A DNA stretch of 64,000 bases from Paraburkholderia sp. CNPSo 3272 (GTDB taxonomy: Bacteria; Pseudomonadota; Gammaproteobacteria; Burkholderiales; Burkholderiaceae). This document shows, one piece after another, positions 43,078-51,759 of this stretch. The stretch spans positions 1 to 64,000 of the forward strand of contig NZ_JAMBPQ010000021.1 in NCBI RefSeq assembly GCF_024206495.1. The letters are read 5' to 3'. Below the pieces are notes generated by a model, which was not told where the DNA came from, did not search any database, and worked only from the letters and a program-made list of their open reading frames with translations. Numbering within the stretch: the stretch's first letter is position 1; every line of letters starts with the position of its first letter. The translations under genes and the position numbers were made by a program.

Positions 43078-43200
43078 ATGGACGACGGCAAGAAAAGTGC
43101 CAGTAGGCTCAAGGACGTAGCGAATGCGGCGGGGTCTACGGGCGCGGCGGCCGGATCAAACGGATCAGACATCTCATTGCGCGGCGCTATCGACAAATAG
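43078..43200 (+). CDS. Possible 40-residue ORF
   Basis: ATG at 43078 after CGGGGACAGACCGGC; reads MDDGKKSASRLKDVANAAGS then TGAAAGSNGSDISLRGAIDK and TAG, directly followed by the hairpin at 43205. Basic then Gly/Ser-rich. A minus-strand frame also exists here. Weak support beyond start site, stop and terminator. Confidence 0.3.
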   Translation: MDDGKKSASRLKDVANAAGSTGAAAGSNGSDISLRGAIDK

Positions 43201-43204
43201 AGAA

Positions 43205-43238
43205 CGGCGCGCGGACCATACAGGCCGTCCGCGCGCCG
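43205..43238. terminator. GC-rich hairpin between convergent genes
   Basis: CGGCGCGCGGAC (43205-43216) and GTCCGCGCGCCG (43227-43238) pair perfectly around a 10-base loop. No U run follows on either strand, so termination would depend on the stem alone. It lies between the small ORF and the BON-domain gene ends. Confidence 0.55.
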
Positions 43239-43261
43239 CGATGCATTCGATCTCGTTGACC

Positions 43262-43555
43262 TCAGCGTCCACGCGCAAGCCAACTGTCCACCGATTGCAC
43301 GCCCTCGACCGATGCCGCGCTGCGCTCGGCCAGCGCGACCTGTTCGTGCGCGTCTACCCATCCGAGCAGCGTGACGGTGCCTCCTCGAGCAAAGACAAAT
43401 ATATGAGAAGTGTTGACGCCATTGCGGGCAAAAGCGACCCGGACGTTGTGCGCGAGTTGCGGGTTGCTTGCGCCTGAGTCGGTTTGAGCCTGAACGGCCG
43501 GCACCATGGCGCTGGAAATCAGCAATGCGAGCGTGGAAGTGATGATGGCTTTCAC
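43262..43555 (-). CDS. BON-domain periplasmic protein
   Basis: 97 residues from a GTG at 43555, chosen for the near-perfect AAGGAGGTATC before it. Signal peptide (IITSTLALLISSAMVPAVQAQ), then one BON domain: NVRVAFARNGVNTSHIFVFARGGTVTLLGWVDAHEQVALAERSA and VEGVQSVDSWLA (abridged). BON domains bind phospholipid or stabilise the envelope (OsmY-like). Single gene. Confidence 0.87.
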   Translation of the reverse strand: MKAIITSTLALLISSAMVPAVQAQTDSGASNPQLAHNVRVAFARNGVNTSHIFVFARGGTVTLLGWVDAHEQVALAERSAASVEGVQSVDSWLARGR

Positions 43556-43981
43556 GATACCTCCTTGCAGTGTGGCAAAAATGCCGGTCACATCCGGCAG
43601 CAAGTCTTCCGGTCCTTCTTCAAGGCAGGGCCGCGGAAGTCAGAGGGCGAACCGGCCCGCGCAGTGCGCGGTGCAAATGGTCACCGCAAGGACGCGTCAG
43701 TGGTTCAGCCAGCCGGGCATGGGACGGCAGCGCCGTCGCCCGGCGAAAGTTGCGCTGGTGCGTGCTGGTGCATTGCGTTCGGACGGGACGTCGCGCGCGC
43801 GACGTGGCGGGGAACAGCGGGAGTCGAGGCGCGGGGTTTTGCGTGGCGCGATGGTCTGAAGCCGGAAAGCCCGCGAGACCGATTCAAGGTCCCGCGCTGA
43901 ATGTGCTTACCGAAGAATCTCAACTCGTTGCCCGGCAGGGTATACCTTGATCATAGTCGCTATTGCTGAGGCTTGCGCCGG

Positions 43982-43995
43982 TGACAGCGCTGTCA
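43982..43995. promoter_or_regulatory. LacI-type operator variant TGACAGCGCTGTCA
   Basis: A perfect 14-bp palindrome with the central AGCGCT shared with the operators at 45749 and 46916 (TGAAAGCGCTTTCA), differing at one symmetric pair. It lies about 430 bp before the porin start. Confidence 0.5.
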
Positions 43996-44077
43996 GCAGA
44001 TCTGCAACGCTGCGGACACAACGGACACGAAATTCTCGTGCCGACGTTGCAACTTCACAACGTCAGAGCGCCGCCTT

Positions 44078-44091
44078 TGAAAGCGCTGTCA
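44078..44091. promoter_or_regulatory. LacI-type operator variant TGAAAGCGCTGTCA
   Basis: A 14-bp near-palindrome, intermediate between the site at 43982 (right half identical) and those at 45749 and 46916 (left half identical). About 340 bp before the porin start. Probably bound by the LacI regulator at 45785. Confidence 0.6.
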
Positions 44092-44178
44092 AGCGGAGTT
44101 TGGCCGAAGTAGCGCGGGTGTTCGGTACATTTCCCTCGCTGCGCATATTGGCCCCCACGACCGCAAACGGAGTTGCGA

Positions 44179-44210
44179 GCTTTGTGACCATAACGGAATG
44201 GTCACAAAGC
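44179..44210. promoter_or_regulatory. Perfect 13-bp inverted repeat upstream of porin
   Basis: GCTTTGTGACCAT (44179-44191) and ATGGTCACAAAGC (44198-44210) are exact reverse complements separated by AACGGA. No U run follows, so it is more likely a protein-binding dyad than a terminator. It ends about 95 bp before the TATAAT at 44305. Confidence 0.6.
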
Positions 44211-44242
44211 AGGGGCCTACCGCGGGGCCGCGCGGCGCGCAA

Positions 44243-44256
44243 CTGTTATCGGTAAC
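44243..44256. promoter_or_regulatory. TGTTATCGGTAACA dyad
   Basis: A near-palindrome with a CG centre (TGTTA/TAACA), the general form of a second LacI/GalR-family operator class. It lies about 50 bp before the proposed porin -10. A TGTTACCGGTAA half-match recurs at about 53650. Confidence 0.35.
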
Positions 44257-44281
44257 AGAGTTTTCCCTGGACTGCCGGTTC

Positions 44282-44310
44282 GATACACCGGGCCGGGGCG
44301 TCCCTATAAT
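44282..44310 (+). promoter_or_regulatory. Probable porin promoter
   Basis: A perfect TATAAT at 44305-44310 with GATACA 17 bp upstream (44282-44287) as a weak -35. Transcription would start near 44317 and give a leader of about 100 bases before the porin ATG at 44421. Confidence 0.5.
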
Positions 44311-44420
44311 CGCCTCGAAATGTGATTCGGAACATTTCAGTGAGGCAGCCTGGTAGGGAACGTGTAGAGCGCACGCGACCTGCGCGGTTTGGAGACGCCA
44401 AAATATATATAGGATATCTA

Positions 44421-45575
44421 ATGAAAAAGAAGCTTATTGCATTGTCGGTTATGGCAGCTGCGACGACGATGGCGCACGCGCAAAGCAGCGTCACACTGTA
44501 TGGCCGTATCGACAACGGCGTGCAGTACGAAACCGGCTTGCCGGGCGGCAGCAAGTTCTCGGCACAGAGCGGCGACTGGGGTTGCTCCTGGTTCGGCCTG
44601 CTGGGTTCGGAAGACCTCGGCGGCGGCACGAAGGCGGTGTTCCAGCTGGAAGGCCAGCTCAATACGATGACGGGCGCTTCGGCGGGCAACCTGTTCGGCC
44701 GTCACGCCACGGTGGGCTTCAGCAACGACCGTTTCGGTCTGTTCAAGATGGGTAATCTCGGCGCCGGCGAACTTTCGCAGGACAGCTGGGGTGCGGACCC
44801 GCAGTTGATGCAGCGTTACGCGATCTCGACGCTGGTGCGCGGCCGTAACTGGGCGAGCACGAGCAACGGCGCGGAATATGATTCGCCCACGCTGTTCGGC
44901 GGTCTCGTGTTCAAGGGCCAGTATTCGCTGACCAACAACACGAGCTGGAACTCGGCGCCGGTCAACGCACAAGGCGTGCCGACGGGACAGGGTCGTACGA
45001 ACGCGATTGAAGGCATCTATACGTGGGGCAGCGGCGATTTCCGTGTGATCTATGACGAAGTCCGCGGCGCGGACGGGTCGTTCAACAACGTGTATTCGGC
45101 TTCGCGCTCGATTCTCGCTGGCGGCACGTACGTGATCGGTCCGGTGAAGATTTACGCGGGCTACCAGCACTTGAGCGCACCGAGCGCCACCAACGAAAGC
45201 GTGGGCGTGACCGACGCGTCGCAGCCGGCTGGCGTGCGCGCACCGACGGCGGTGGACCACGAGTGGATCGGCGCTGGCTGGCAGGTGAACGACGCTTCGG
45301 CGATTACGGCTGCCGTGTTCCATGCGAACGCGAACAATGGCAACGGCAATGCCACGCTGTTCACGCTCGGCACGACGTACAACCTGTCGAAGCGTACGTT
45401 CCTCTACGCGGAAGCCGGTTACGTGCACAACAGCTCGACGTCGAACATCAACCTCGGCAACGGTTCGTACGGCAACAACAACTTCGACGCGGCGACGGGC
45501 ACGTCGTCGAACGACAACCCGAACTACGGTCACAGCCAGACCGGCGTGTTCGCGGGCATCATGCACATGTTCTGA
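44421..45575 (+). CDS. Gram-negative trimeric porin (OmpC-like)
   Basis: 384 residues from the ATG at 44421 (AGGATATCTA upstream). Signal peptide MKKKLIALSVMAAATTMAHA, then QSSVTLYGRIDNGVQY, the classic first strand of Burkholderiales porins, and repeated strands to a C-terminal Phe (GVFAGIMHMF) required for outer-membrane assembly. It lies 5' of the LacI gene and its upstream region carries operator variants, so it likely serves as the outer-membrane entry for the sugar of module 1. The name is not certain among the many paralogues of this family. Confidence 0.94.
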   Translation: MKKKLIALSVMAAATTMAHAQSSVTLYGRIDNGVQYETGLPGGSKFSAQSGDWGCSWFGLLGSEDLGGGTKAVFQLEGQLNTMTGASAGNLFGRHATVGFSNDRFGLFKMGNLGAGELSQDSWGADPQLMQRYAISTLVRGRNWASTSNGAEYDSPTLFGGLVFKGQYSLTNNTSWNSAPVNAQGVPTGQGRTNAIEGIYTWGSGDFRVIYDEVRGADGSFNNVYSASRSILAGGTYVIGPVKIYAGYQHLSAPSATNESVGVTDASQPAGVRAPTAVDHEWIGAGWQVNDASAITAAVFHANANNGNGNATLFTLGTTYNLSKRTFLYAEAGYVHNSSTSNINLGNGSYGNNNFDAATGTSSNDNPNYGHSQTGVFAGIMHMF

Positions 45576-45648
45576 TTTGACTTCGTTTGTCCTGTAGTTG
45601 TTGTGATCTCTTTGTGTTAGGTACTGCTTAATTCTCTTTCATAGAGAG

Positions 45649-45693
45649 GCCGGTGCGATCTCTCCTCCACCCTGGTCGCACCGGCTGCTTTTT
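45649..45693 (+). terminator. Porin terminator
   Basis: GCCGGTGCGA (45649-45658) pairs with TCGCACCGGC (45676-45685) across a 17-base loop, followed by TGCTTTTT. Good rho-independent form, 75 bp after the porin stop. Confidence 0.8.
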
Positions 45694-45748
45694 CTCCAGT
45701 TTTTCTAGCCACTTCGAATTCGTATCTGGAAGTGCTTTTTTCGGTGTG

Positions 45749-45762
45749 TGAAAGCGCTTTCA
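45749..45762. promoter_or_regulatory. Operator TGAAAGCGCTTTCA before lacI (module 1)
   Basis: Perfect 14-bp palindrome 22 bp before the LacI gene start, the place for autorepression. It is identical to the site at 46916-46929 before the transporter genes. Confidence 0.78.
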
Positions 45763-45784
45763 TGAAAATGTTCAGGCGGAACCC

Positions 45785-46876
45785 ATGACCGATGACACCA
45801 ACGAAGCACCCGGCGCGCCCAGTGTCCAGAGCGGACCCATTCCGGGTCCCAACGTGACGCTGGAAGAAATTGCACGCGCCGCCGGCGTGTCTCCGAGCAC
45901 GGTGTCCCGCATCCTGAACGGCACCGCGCGCGTTCTCCCCGAAAAGCAGCGTGCGGTGGAGGAGGCGATCGCGCGGTTCAACTATCGTCCGAACGTGCTG
46001 GCGCGCAGCCTTGCAAGCGGCCGGACCGAAACCATCGGCGTGCTGACGCAGGCCGTGTCGAGCCCGTTTTACGCCGAGTGGCTGCGCGGTATCGAAGAGG
46101 CGCTTTCCGAACCGGGCTTCACGCCGATTTTCGTGAGCAGCCGCTGGAATGTCGTCGACGAAAAGGCGCGCCTCGAAGAATTCATCGCACGCCGCGTGGA
46201 CGGCATCATTCTGTTGCATGCGCAGCTCGACGAACCGACGCTCACCGAATACTCGCGCTACGCGCCCATGCTGGTGCTGGGACGTTCGGTGCAAAACGGT
46301 ACGGCGCTGGCGGGCCTGCCGATCGACAACCTGCAGGGCGCGCGCGACGCGACCCGTCATCTCATCGAGCAGGGCCACCGCGAGATCGCGTTCATTGCCG
46401 GACCGAGCAGTCACGAGGACGCGATCGAGCGTCTCGACGGTTACCGCATCGCGCTGGAAGAGGCGGGCATCGGCTTCGACGCCGATCTGGTCGAGCAGGG
46501 CGATTACCTCGAAACGGGCGGACTCGCGGCCATGGAGCGGCTGCTGGCGCGCCGGCCTTCGTTGAGCGCGGTGTTCTGCGCGAACGACCAGACCGCGTAC
46601 GGCGCTCGTCTCGCGATGTTCCGCCACGGCGTGCGCGTACCCGAGGATGTGTCGCTGGTCGGCTTCGACGATCTGCCGACTTCTTCGTACATGACGCCGC
46701 CTCTGACGACGGTGCGCCAGCCGACCTATGAAATCGGCCGTCTCGCCGCGCAAGGCATCGTGCAGATGATCCGCAAGCAGCCTATCGCGCTGAGCCCCAT
46801 TCCGCTCACGCTGGTGACGCGCGAAACGACGCGTCGCATCGGGCCGTCGTTGAGCCCGGGAGACACGGGTGCATAA
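45785..46876 (+). CDS. LacI-family repressor of sugar module 1
   Basis: 363 residues. The HTH lies at about 23-46 (NVTLEEIARAAGVSPSTVSRILNG), after an unusual 22-residue Pro/Ala-rich lead. The effector domain has AVSSPFYAEWLRGIEEAL and VSLVGFDDLPTSSYMTPPLTTVRQP, typical of the family (abridged). Start at 45785 after TTCAGGCGGAACCC. Identical palindromic sites before this gene and before the transporter operon argue for autorepression and control of the transporter by release with the imported sugar. Confidence 0.92.
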   Translation: MTDDTNEAPGAPSVQSGPIPGPNVTLEEIARAAGVSPSTVSRILNGTARVLPEKQRAVEEAIARFNYRPNVLARSLASGRTETIGVLTQAVSSPFYAEWLRGIEEALSEPGFTPIFVSSRWNVVDEKARLEEFIARRVDGIILLHAQLDEPTLTEYSRYAPMLVLGRSVQNGTALAGLPIDNLQGARDATRHLIEQGHREIAFIAGPSSHEDAIERLDGYRIALEEAGIGFDADLVEQGDYLETGGLAAMERLLARRPSLSAVFCANDQTAYGARLAMFRHGVRVPEDVSLVGFDDLPTSSYMTPPLTTVRQPTYEIGRLAAQGIVQMIRKQPIALSPIPLTLVTRETTRRIGPSLSPGDTGA

Positions 46877-46915
46877 GGTTCGAATCCAGATCGGGCCGTT
46901 TTTTTAATTTTGTGG

Positions 46916-46929
46916 TGAAAGCGCTTTCA
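46916..46929. promoter_or_regulatory. Operator TGAAAGCGCTTTCA before the transporter genes (module 1)
   Basis: Second exact copy of the 14-bp palindrome, directly after a T-rich run (46900-46908) and 121 bp before the binding-protein ATG. Binding here would block the transporter promoter. Confidence 0.78.
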
Positions 46930-47050
46930 AACAGATGAGCGCGGCAAGCAGGGCGTCAAGCACTGCAAATGAATACAACAGGGGAAGTAGTTCGTAGCAG
47001 CAGGGGAGCAATTGAACGTCACTCACAAACGTTTCAACAGGAGACATGTA

Positions 47051-48298
47051 ATGAATTTCCGTTTTTCAGGCACTGCAGCTGCAGTTTTGCTCAGCCTCGC
47101 TACCGTGGCTGCGCATGCCAACACCACGCTGACTGTGGCGGTGTTTCCGAAGCTCGATCAGGAAATCAAGGACGCGATGCCCGCGTGGAAGAAACTGCAT
47201 CCGGACGTCGACATCAAGGTGTCGTCACTTGCGATCGCCGATCACCACAATGCCATGACGACCGCGCTCGCAACGAGCTCGGACCTGCCGGACGTGATGG
47301 CCGTCGAAGTCGGCTTCATTGGCCGTTTCGCAGCGGGCGGCGGTCTCGAGAACCTGGCAAAGCCGCCCTATAACGCCGGTCAGTACAAGAGCCAGTTCAT
47401 CAACTACACGTTCGCGCAGGCTACGACGCAGGACGGCCAGATCGTCGGCATGCCGGGCGATATCGGCCCGGGCACGCTGTTCTACCGCAAGGACATTCTT
47501 GACAAGGCAGGCGTGACCGAAGCCGACCTGACGAAGTCGTGGGACTCGTATCTCGCGGCCGGCCAGAAGATCAAGAAGGCGACGGGCGCGTACCTGATGG
47601 CGTCGTCGCGCGATATCGAAGACATCTATATTCGCGCCGACCTGAAAGAAGGCGACGGCGTGTACTTCGACAAGGCCGGCAATCCGGTCGTGACCTCGCC
47701 GCGCTTCGTGAAGGCATTCGAGCTGGCGAAGAAAGCGCGCGATCTCGGACTCGACGCGAAGATCACGCCGTGGTCGAACGAGTGGGCCGAAAGCTTCAAG
47801 CGCGGCACGGTCGCCACGCAAATGATGGGCGCATGGCTCGGCGGTCACCTCTCGTCGTGGATCGCTCCGGATACGAAGGGCCTGTGGCGCGCAACGAATC
47901 TGCCCGACGGCGCATATGCATCGTTCGGCGGCACGTTCTGGTCGATTCCGGTGAAGGCCACGCAAAAGCAGCTGTCGTGGGAGTTCATCAAGTTCCTGAC
48001 GACGCGCCCGGATGAGCAGCTCGCTTCGTTCCGCTCGATCGACGCCTTCCCGGCGCTGCTTTCCGCGCAGCACGACGACTTTTTCGCCCAGCCCGTGGCG
48101 TTCCTCGGCAACGAGAAGGCTCGCCTGATCTGGCGCGATGCCGCCTCGCATATCCCGGCGATCCAGCGCAGCAAGTATGACCAGGTTGCCGAAGAGGCGG
48201 TCCATTCGGCGCTCGACAAAGTGGTCGACAGCAACGAGGACATTCACGAGGCGCTGCAGGAAGCCCAGGCTGAGATCACGCATCGTGTCCGCCGTTAA
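47051..48298 (+). CDS. Sugar ABC transporter substrate-binding protein (module 1, CUT1)
   Basis: 415 residues from the ATG at 47051 (AGGAGACATGTA). Signal peptide (MNFRFSGTAAAVLLSLATVAAHA), then LTVAVFPKLDQEIKDAMPAWKKLHPDVDIKV and later GPGTLFYRKDILDKAG and ATQMMGAWLGG, fitting family-1 periplasmic binding proteins for oligosaccharides (abridged). It feeds the two permeases and ATPase encoded downstream. The GH1 enzyme in the operon points to beta-glucosides such as cellobiose as ligand (inference). Confidence 0.92.
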   Translation: MNFRFSGTAAAVLLSLATVAAHANTTLTVAVFPKLDQEIKDAMPAWKKLHPDVDIKVSSLAIADHHNAMTTALATSSDLPDVMAVEVGFIGRFAAGGGLENLAKPPYNAGQYKSQFINYTFAQATTQDGQIVGMPGDIGPGTLFYRKDILDKAGVTEADLTKSWDSYLAAGQKIKKATGAYLMASSRDIEDIYIRADLKEGDGVYFDKAGNPVVTSPRFVKAFELAKKARDLGLDAKITPWSNEWAESFKRGTVATQMMGAWLGGHLSSWIAPDTKGLWRATNLPDGAYASFGGTFWSIPVKATQKQLSWEFIKFLTTRPDEQLASFRSIDAFPALLSAQHDDFFAQPVAFLGNEKARLIWRDAASHIPAIQRSKYDQVAEEAVHSALDKVVDSNEDIHEALQEAQAEITHRVRR

Positions 48299-48315
48299 GC
48301 GGTTCTGACGAAACG

Positions 48316-48385
48316 GCGCGGCACGCATCGGCCGCGCTTTGAAGCCCGCTGCAACAGCGTGGCCGGTCGCCCCGGCCGGCCACGC
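48316..48385 (+). promoter_or_regulatory. Two hairpins between binding-protein and permease genes
   Basis: GCGCGGC/GCCGCGC (about 48317-48338) and the longer GCGTGGCCGG (48357-48366) with CCGGCCACGC (48376-48385) form stems without long U runs. Such intercistronic stems after a binding-protein gene usually protect its mRNA or end part of the transcripts, giving more binding protein than permease. Confidence 0.5.
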
Positions 48386-48405
48386 CCGAATGGACGGAAC
48401 TATCG

Positions 48406-49431
48406 ATGAACTCTCCTCTGCCCGCCACTGAACAGGTCTCCCGGGAAGGGCTCGCGCGCGATACGCTCGCGCCGCTCGCCCACTCCCGTGGAAAACCGCG
48501 GTTTAATCCGGTCAAGATCGCGCCGTACCTGTTTCTCGCCCCGTTTTTCCTGTTGTTCGCGGTGTTTCTGGCCTTTCCGCTGCTTTTTTCGCTGTATCTC
48601 TCGTTCCAGAGCTGGGACGCGACGGCGGGACTGGCGAGCATGAAGTGGGTGGGCCTGTCCAACTTCACGTTCACGCTGACTGACCCGTGGTACTGGAAAT
48701 CGCTCTACAACACGGCTTCGATGGCGCTCCTGTCCGGCGCGCCGCAGCATCTCATTGCGTTGCCGCTGGCGTTCTTTCTGCAAACCGCATTTCGCCGCTG
48801 GCGCAATTTCGTGGTTGGGCTCTATTTCCTGCCCTTCATCACGTCGAGCGTGGCGATCGCGCTGATCTTCTCGTCGCTGTATTCGACCGACTTCGGCATG
48901 ATCAATCTCGCCATTGCCGAGATCGGCAAGATGCCGGGGCTGCACTGGATCGTGCCTTCGAAACCGATCGAGTGGCTGTATAACCCGGCGAATGTAAAGC
49001 CGGCGGTTTCCGTCGTCGTCTTCTGGCGCTACGTGGGCTGGAATACGGTGCTTTATTTGTCCGCGCTGCAAACCATTCCGAAGGATCTTTACGAAGCGGC
49101 GCGCATCGACGGCGCCAATGGCTGGCAACAGTTCACGCGCATCACGATTCCGCTTCTCAAGCCGATGATCTTCTTCGCGGTCACGCTTTCGATTATCGGT
49201 GGGCTGCAACTGTTCGAAGAGCCCTTCATCCTGCTCCCGAACGAAGGCATGGGCACGAGCCAGTCCGGCCTGACCACGGCGGTCTACATGTATCGCACGG
49301 CATTCCACGACGGCGACTTCGGCACGGCCAGTTCAATTGCGTGGCTGCTCTTTATCACGATTTCCGCGTTGATGTGGCTCAACACGCGCATTTTCCACCG
49401 CAGCGGCATGAAAGAAGAGGCACAGCGATGA
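48406..49431 (+). CDS. Sugar ABC transporter permease 1 (module 1)
   Basis: 341 residues, six helices after an N-terminal 45-residue cytoplasmic lead. The permease EAA loop is EAARIDGANGWQQFTRITIPLLKP, which contacts the ATPase (abridged). CUT1 MalF-type. GGACGGAACTATCG precedes the start. Its stop overlaps the next gene's ATG (ATGA). Confidence 0.93.
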   Translation: MNSPLPATEQVSREGLARDTLAPLAHSRGKPRFNPVKIAPYLFLAPFFLLFAVFLAFPLLFSLYLSFQSWDATAGLASMKWVGLSNFTFTLTDPWYWKSLYNTASMALLSGAPQHLIALPLAFFLQTAFRRWRNFVVGLYFLPFITSSVAIALIFSSLYSTDFGMINLAIAEIGKMPGLHWIVPSKPIEWLYNPANVKPAVSVVVFWRYVGWNTVLYLSALQTIPKDLYEAARIDGANGWQQFTRITIPLLKPMIFFAVTLSIIGGLQLFEEPFILLPNEGMGTSQSGLTTAVYMYRTAFHDGDFGTASSIAWLLFITISALMWLNTRIFHRSGMKEEAQR

Positions 49432-50258
49432 AACTGTCGAAAAACAAGGCGCGTTATACGGGTTACGCCGTCGTGCTGGCGGGCGCGGTGCTGATGTTCT
49501 CGCCGTTCTGGTTCATGTTCGTCTTCGCCACACATACGAGTTCCGAGATCTTCTCGATGCCGCCGCCGCTGTGGTTCGGCAACGCGTTTCTCGACAACAT
49601 GGCGTCGCTCATGCGTCACATTCCGTTCTGGCGCAATCTGGGCTGGAGTTTCTACACGGCCACGATCCAGACCGTGCTGACGCTGCTTGTTACCTCGATG
49701 GCCGGTTACGCATTTGCGATGTATGAGTTCCGCTTCAAGAAAACGCTCTTTGCCGTTGCGCTCACGGCCATGCTGGTGCCGCCGTTCCTCAGCATGATTC
49801 CGACCTTCATGACGATGAACCTGCTCGGCTGGATCAATCAGCCGCGCGCCCTCTACGTACCTGGCGCGGCTGCCGCGCTCGGCGTGTTCCTCATGCGCCA
49901 GTACATCGCGTCGGCCATTCCGTCCGACCTGATCGAGGCGGCGCGCATCGACGGCTGCGGCGAGTTCCGCATCTACTGGAGCATCGTGTTGCCGCTGCTC
50001 GGGCCGGCACTGGGAACGCTGGGCCTCATCAGCTTCATTCAGGCCTGGAATAACTTTCTCTCGGCGCTCGTGGTGCTGCGCTCGCCTTCGATGTACACGC
50101 TGCCCCTCGCGCTGCGCATTCTGCAAAGCCCGACCAATTCGGACTGGGGCGCGGTGATGGCGGGCTCCGCGGTCGCCGTGGTGCCATTGCTGGTGCTGTT
50201 CGCTTTCACCTCGCGGCGCTTGATCGACGGTTTGACCACCGGCGCCGTCAAGGCCTGA
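49428..50258 (+). CDS. Sugar ABC transporter permease 2 (module 1)
   Basis: 276 residues from the ATG at 49428, overlapping the previous stop by 4 bp (ATGA). Six helices with the EAA loop EAARIDGCGEFRIYWSIVLPLLGPAL (abridged). MalG-type partner of permease 1, forming the inner-membrane channel. Confidence 0.93.
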   Translation: MKLSKNKARYTGYAVVLAGAVLMFSPFWFMFVFATHTSSEIFSMPPPLWFGNAFLDNMASLMRHIPFWRNLGWSFYTATIQTVLTLLVTSMAGYAFAMYEFRFKKTLFAVALTAMLVPPFLSMIPTFMTMNLLGWINQPRALYVPGAAAALGVFLMRQYIASAIPSDLIEAARIDGCGEFRIYWSIVLPLLGPALGTLGLISFIQAWNNFLSALVVLRSPSMYTLPLALRILQSPTNSDWGAVMAGSAVAVVPLLVLFAFTSRRLIDGLTTGAVKA

Positions 50259-50326
50259 GTTTTGCTTCGTTCATTTCATGCCCGCTCTTGCAAAAGCGGA
50301 CACGACTAATCAGGATACCTATTGTT

Positions 50327-51664
50327 ATGCCGACGTTTCAATTCAAGGAAAACTTCGTCTGGGGCGTGGCCACCAGCTCGTATCAGATCGAAGGCGCAGC
50401 CCGTGAGGACGGCCGTGGCGAGTCGATCTGGGACACGTTCTGCCGCGTGCCCGGCAAGGTCGTGAAAGGCGAAAGCGGCGACGTGGCCTGCGATCACTAC
50501 CATCGCCTCGAGGAAGATCTCGATCTGATGGCGCAAATGGGCGTCAATGCCTATCGCTTTTCGATTGCATGGCCGCGCGTGCAGCCGGATGGCCGCGGCG
50601 CGTACAACGAAAAGGGCCTCGCGTTCTACGAGCGTCTGGTCGACGGCTTGCTCGAGCGCGGCATCCAGCCGTTCGCGACGCTGTATCACTGGGACTTGCC
50701 GCAAGCATTGCAGACTCAGCAAAACGGCTGGGAAAGCCGCGATACGGCTTATCGTTTCGCCGACTACGCCCGCAAGATCGGCAGCGTGCTGGGCGATCGC
50801 GTGGCGTCGATCGCCACGCACAACGAGCCCTGGTGTACCGCATGGCTCGGCAACGCGACGGGCTACTTTGCGCCGGGCAACGCTGACCTGAAGAAGGCGG
50901 CGCACGTGGCGCATCATCTGCTGCTTTCGCACGGCCTTGCCGTTCAGGCCATGCGCGCCGATGGCGTGAAGGCGCCGCTCGGCATCGTGCTCAACCAGTC
51001 GCCGGCACACGGGGCGACCGAGGCGCCCGAGGATATCGCAGCCGCATCGCTCGAATACGCGAAGTTCGTGCGCTGGTACATGGACCCGATCTTCAAGGGC
51101 GAATATCCAGCCGAAGCGCTGCAATGGTATGGCGCGAACGGCCCGCAAGAGGTGATTCGCGAAGGCGACTTCGGCATCATCGGCACGCCGCTCGACTTTC
51201 TCGGCATCAACTACTACACGCGTATCTTCGCGAGCGCTTCGGGCAACCAGCGTCCGCCGGGCGTGCACGGCTTCACGGACATGGACTGGGAAGTCTATCC
51301 GGAAGGCCTGACCGAACTGCTCACGAATCTCAATGCCGAGTACAGGCTGCCGCCGATTTTCATCACCGAGAACGGCTGCGCTTCGAAAGACGTGCTCGAA
51401 AACGGCCGCGTGCAGGACACCGACCGCATCCGCTTCCTCGATCTGCACCTCGCCGCACTGTCCGAAGCCGCGCGACAGGGCGTGGACGTGGCTGGCTACT
51501 TCGCCTGGAGCATGCTGGACAACTTTGAATGGGCGTGCGGCTACGACAAGCGCTTCGGCATGGTGTACGTCGACTACGAGACCCAGAAGCGCACGCTCAA
51601 GGATAGCGCGCACTGGTATAGCGAGGTCATCGCTGAGCATGCCGCGGAAGAGGCCGCACGCTAA
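50327..51664 (+). CDS. GH1 beta-glucosidase (module 1)
   Basis: 445 residues from the ATG at 50327 (CAGGATACC upstream). All GH1 landmarks: FVWGVATSSYQIEGA at the start, acid/base THNEPW with Glu167, and nucleophile ITENG with Glu348; FAWSMLDNFEWACGY lines the sugar site. No signal peptide, so it splits imported beta-glucosides in the cytoplasm. Its place between permease and ATPase genes shows it acts on the transported sugar. GH1 also includes galactosidases and phospho-glucosidases; the ABC route and lack of PTS genes argue for an unphosphorylated substrate. Confidence 0.95.
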   Translation: MPTFQFKENFVWGVATSSYQIEGAAREDGRGESIWDTFCRVPGKVVKGESGDVACDHYHRLEEDLDLMAQMGVNAYRFSIAWPRVQPDGRGAYNEKGLAFYERLVDGLLERGIQPFATLYHWDLPQALQTQQNGWESRDTAYRFADYARKIGSVLGDRVASIATHNEPWCTAWLGNATGYFAPGNADLKKAAHVAHHLLLSHGLAVQAMRADGVKAPLGIVLNQSPAHGATEAPEDIAAASLEYAKFVRWYMDPIFKGEYPAEALQWYGANGPQEVIREGDFGIIGTPLDFLGINYYTRIFASASGNQRPPGVHGFTDMDWEVYPEGLTELLTNLNAEYRLPPIFITENGCASKDVLENGRVQDTDRIRFLDLHLAALSEAARQGVDVAGYFAWSMLDNFEWACGYDKRFGMVYVDYETQKRTLKDSAHWYSEVIAEHAAEEAAR

Positions 51665-51759
51665 CGCGGACACACGGACAGCACCGTAACCCGCGCGCAG
51701 GAGGAACACAAGCCACCTCACGCGGGACGACAAGCACTAGCACTAAGGAGGACGTAACA

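Larger units (their letters stand above)
43556..44281. other. Porin upstream region, about 730 bp without a gene
   Basis: Plus-strand frames at 43484-43950 are Arg/Ala-rich, overlap one another and have no start signals, so I reject them. From 43980 on the region is rich in operator-like dyads, listed separately, which suggests heavy control of the porin gene. Confidence 0.5.

Noticed and set aside
43484-43950. Three overlapping plus-strand frames upstream of the porin
   Set aside because: No ribosome sites, Arg/Ala-rich, and they overlap the BON gene start; treated as non-coding.
44183-44206. TGTGA...TCACA as a CRP site
   Set aside because: The halves are separated by 14 bases, not 6; the larger 13-bp dyad describes it better.
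46876-46892. GGTTCGAATCC resembling a tRNA T-arm
   Set aside because: No acceptor stem, anticodon arm or D-arm can be formed around it.
48357-48385. Hairpin after the module 1 binding-protein gene as a full terminator
   Set aside because: No U run follows and the permease genes downstream clearly belong to the same operon; an mRNA-stabilising role fits better.
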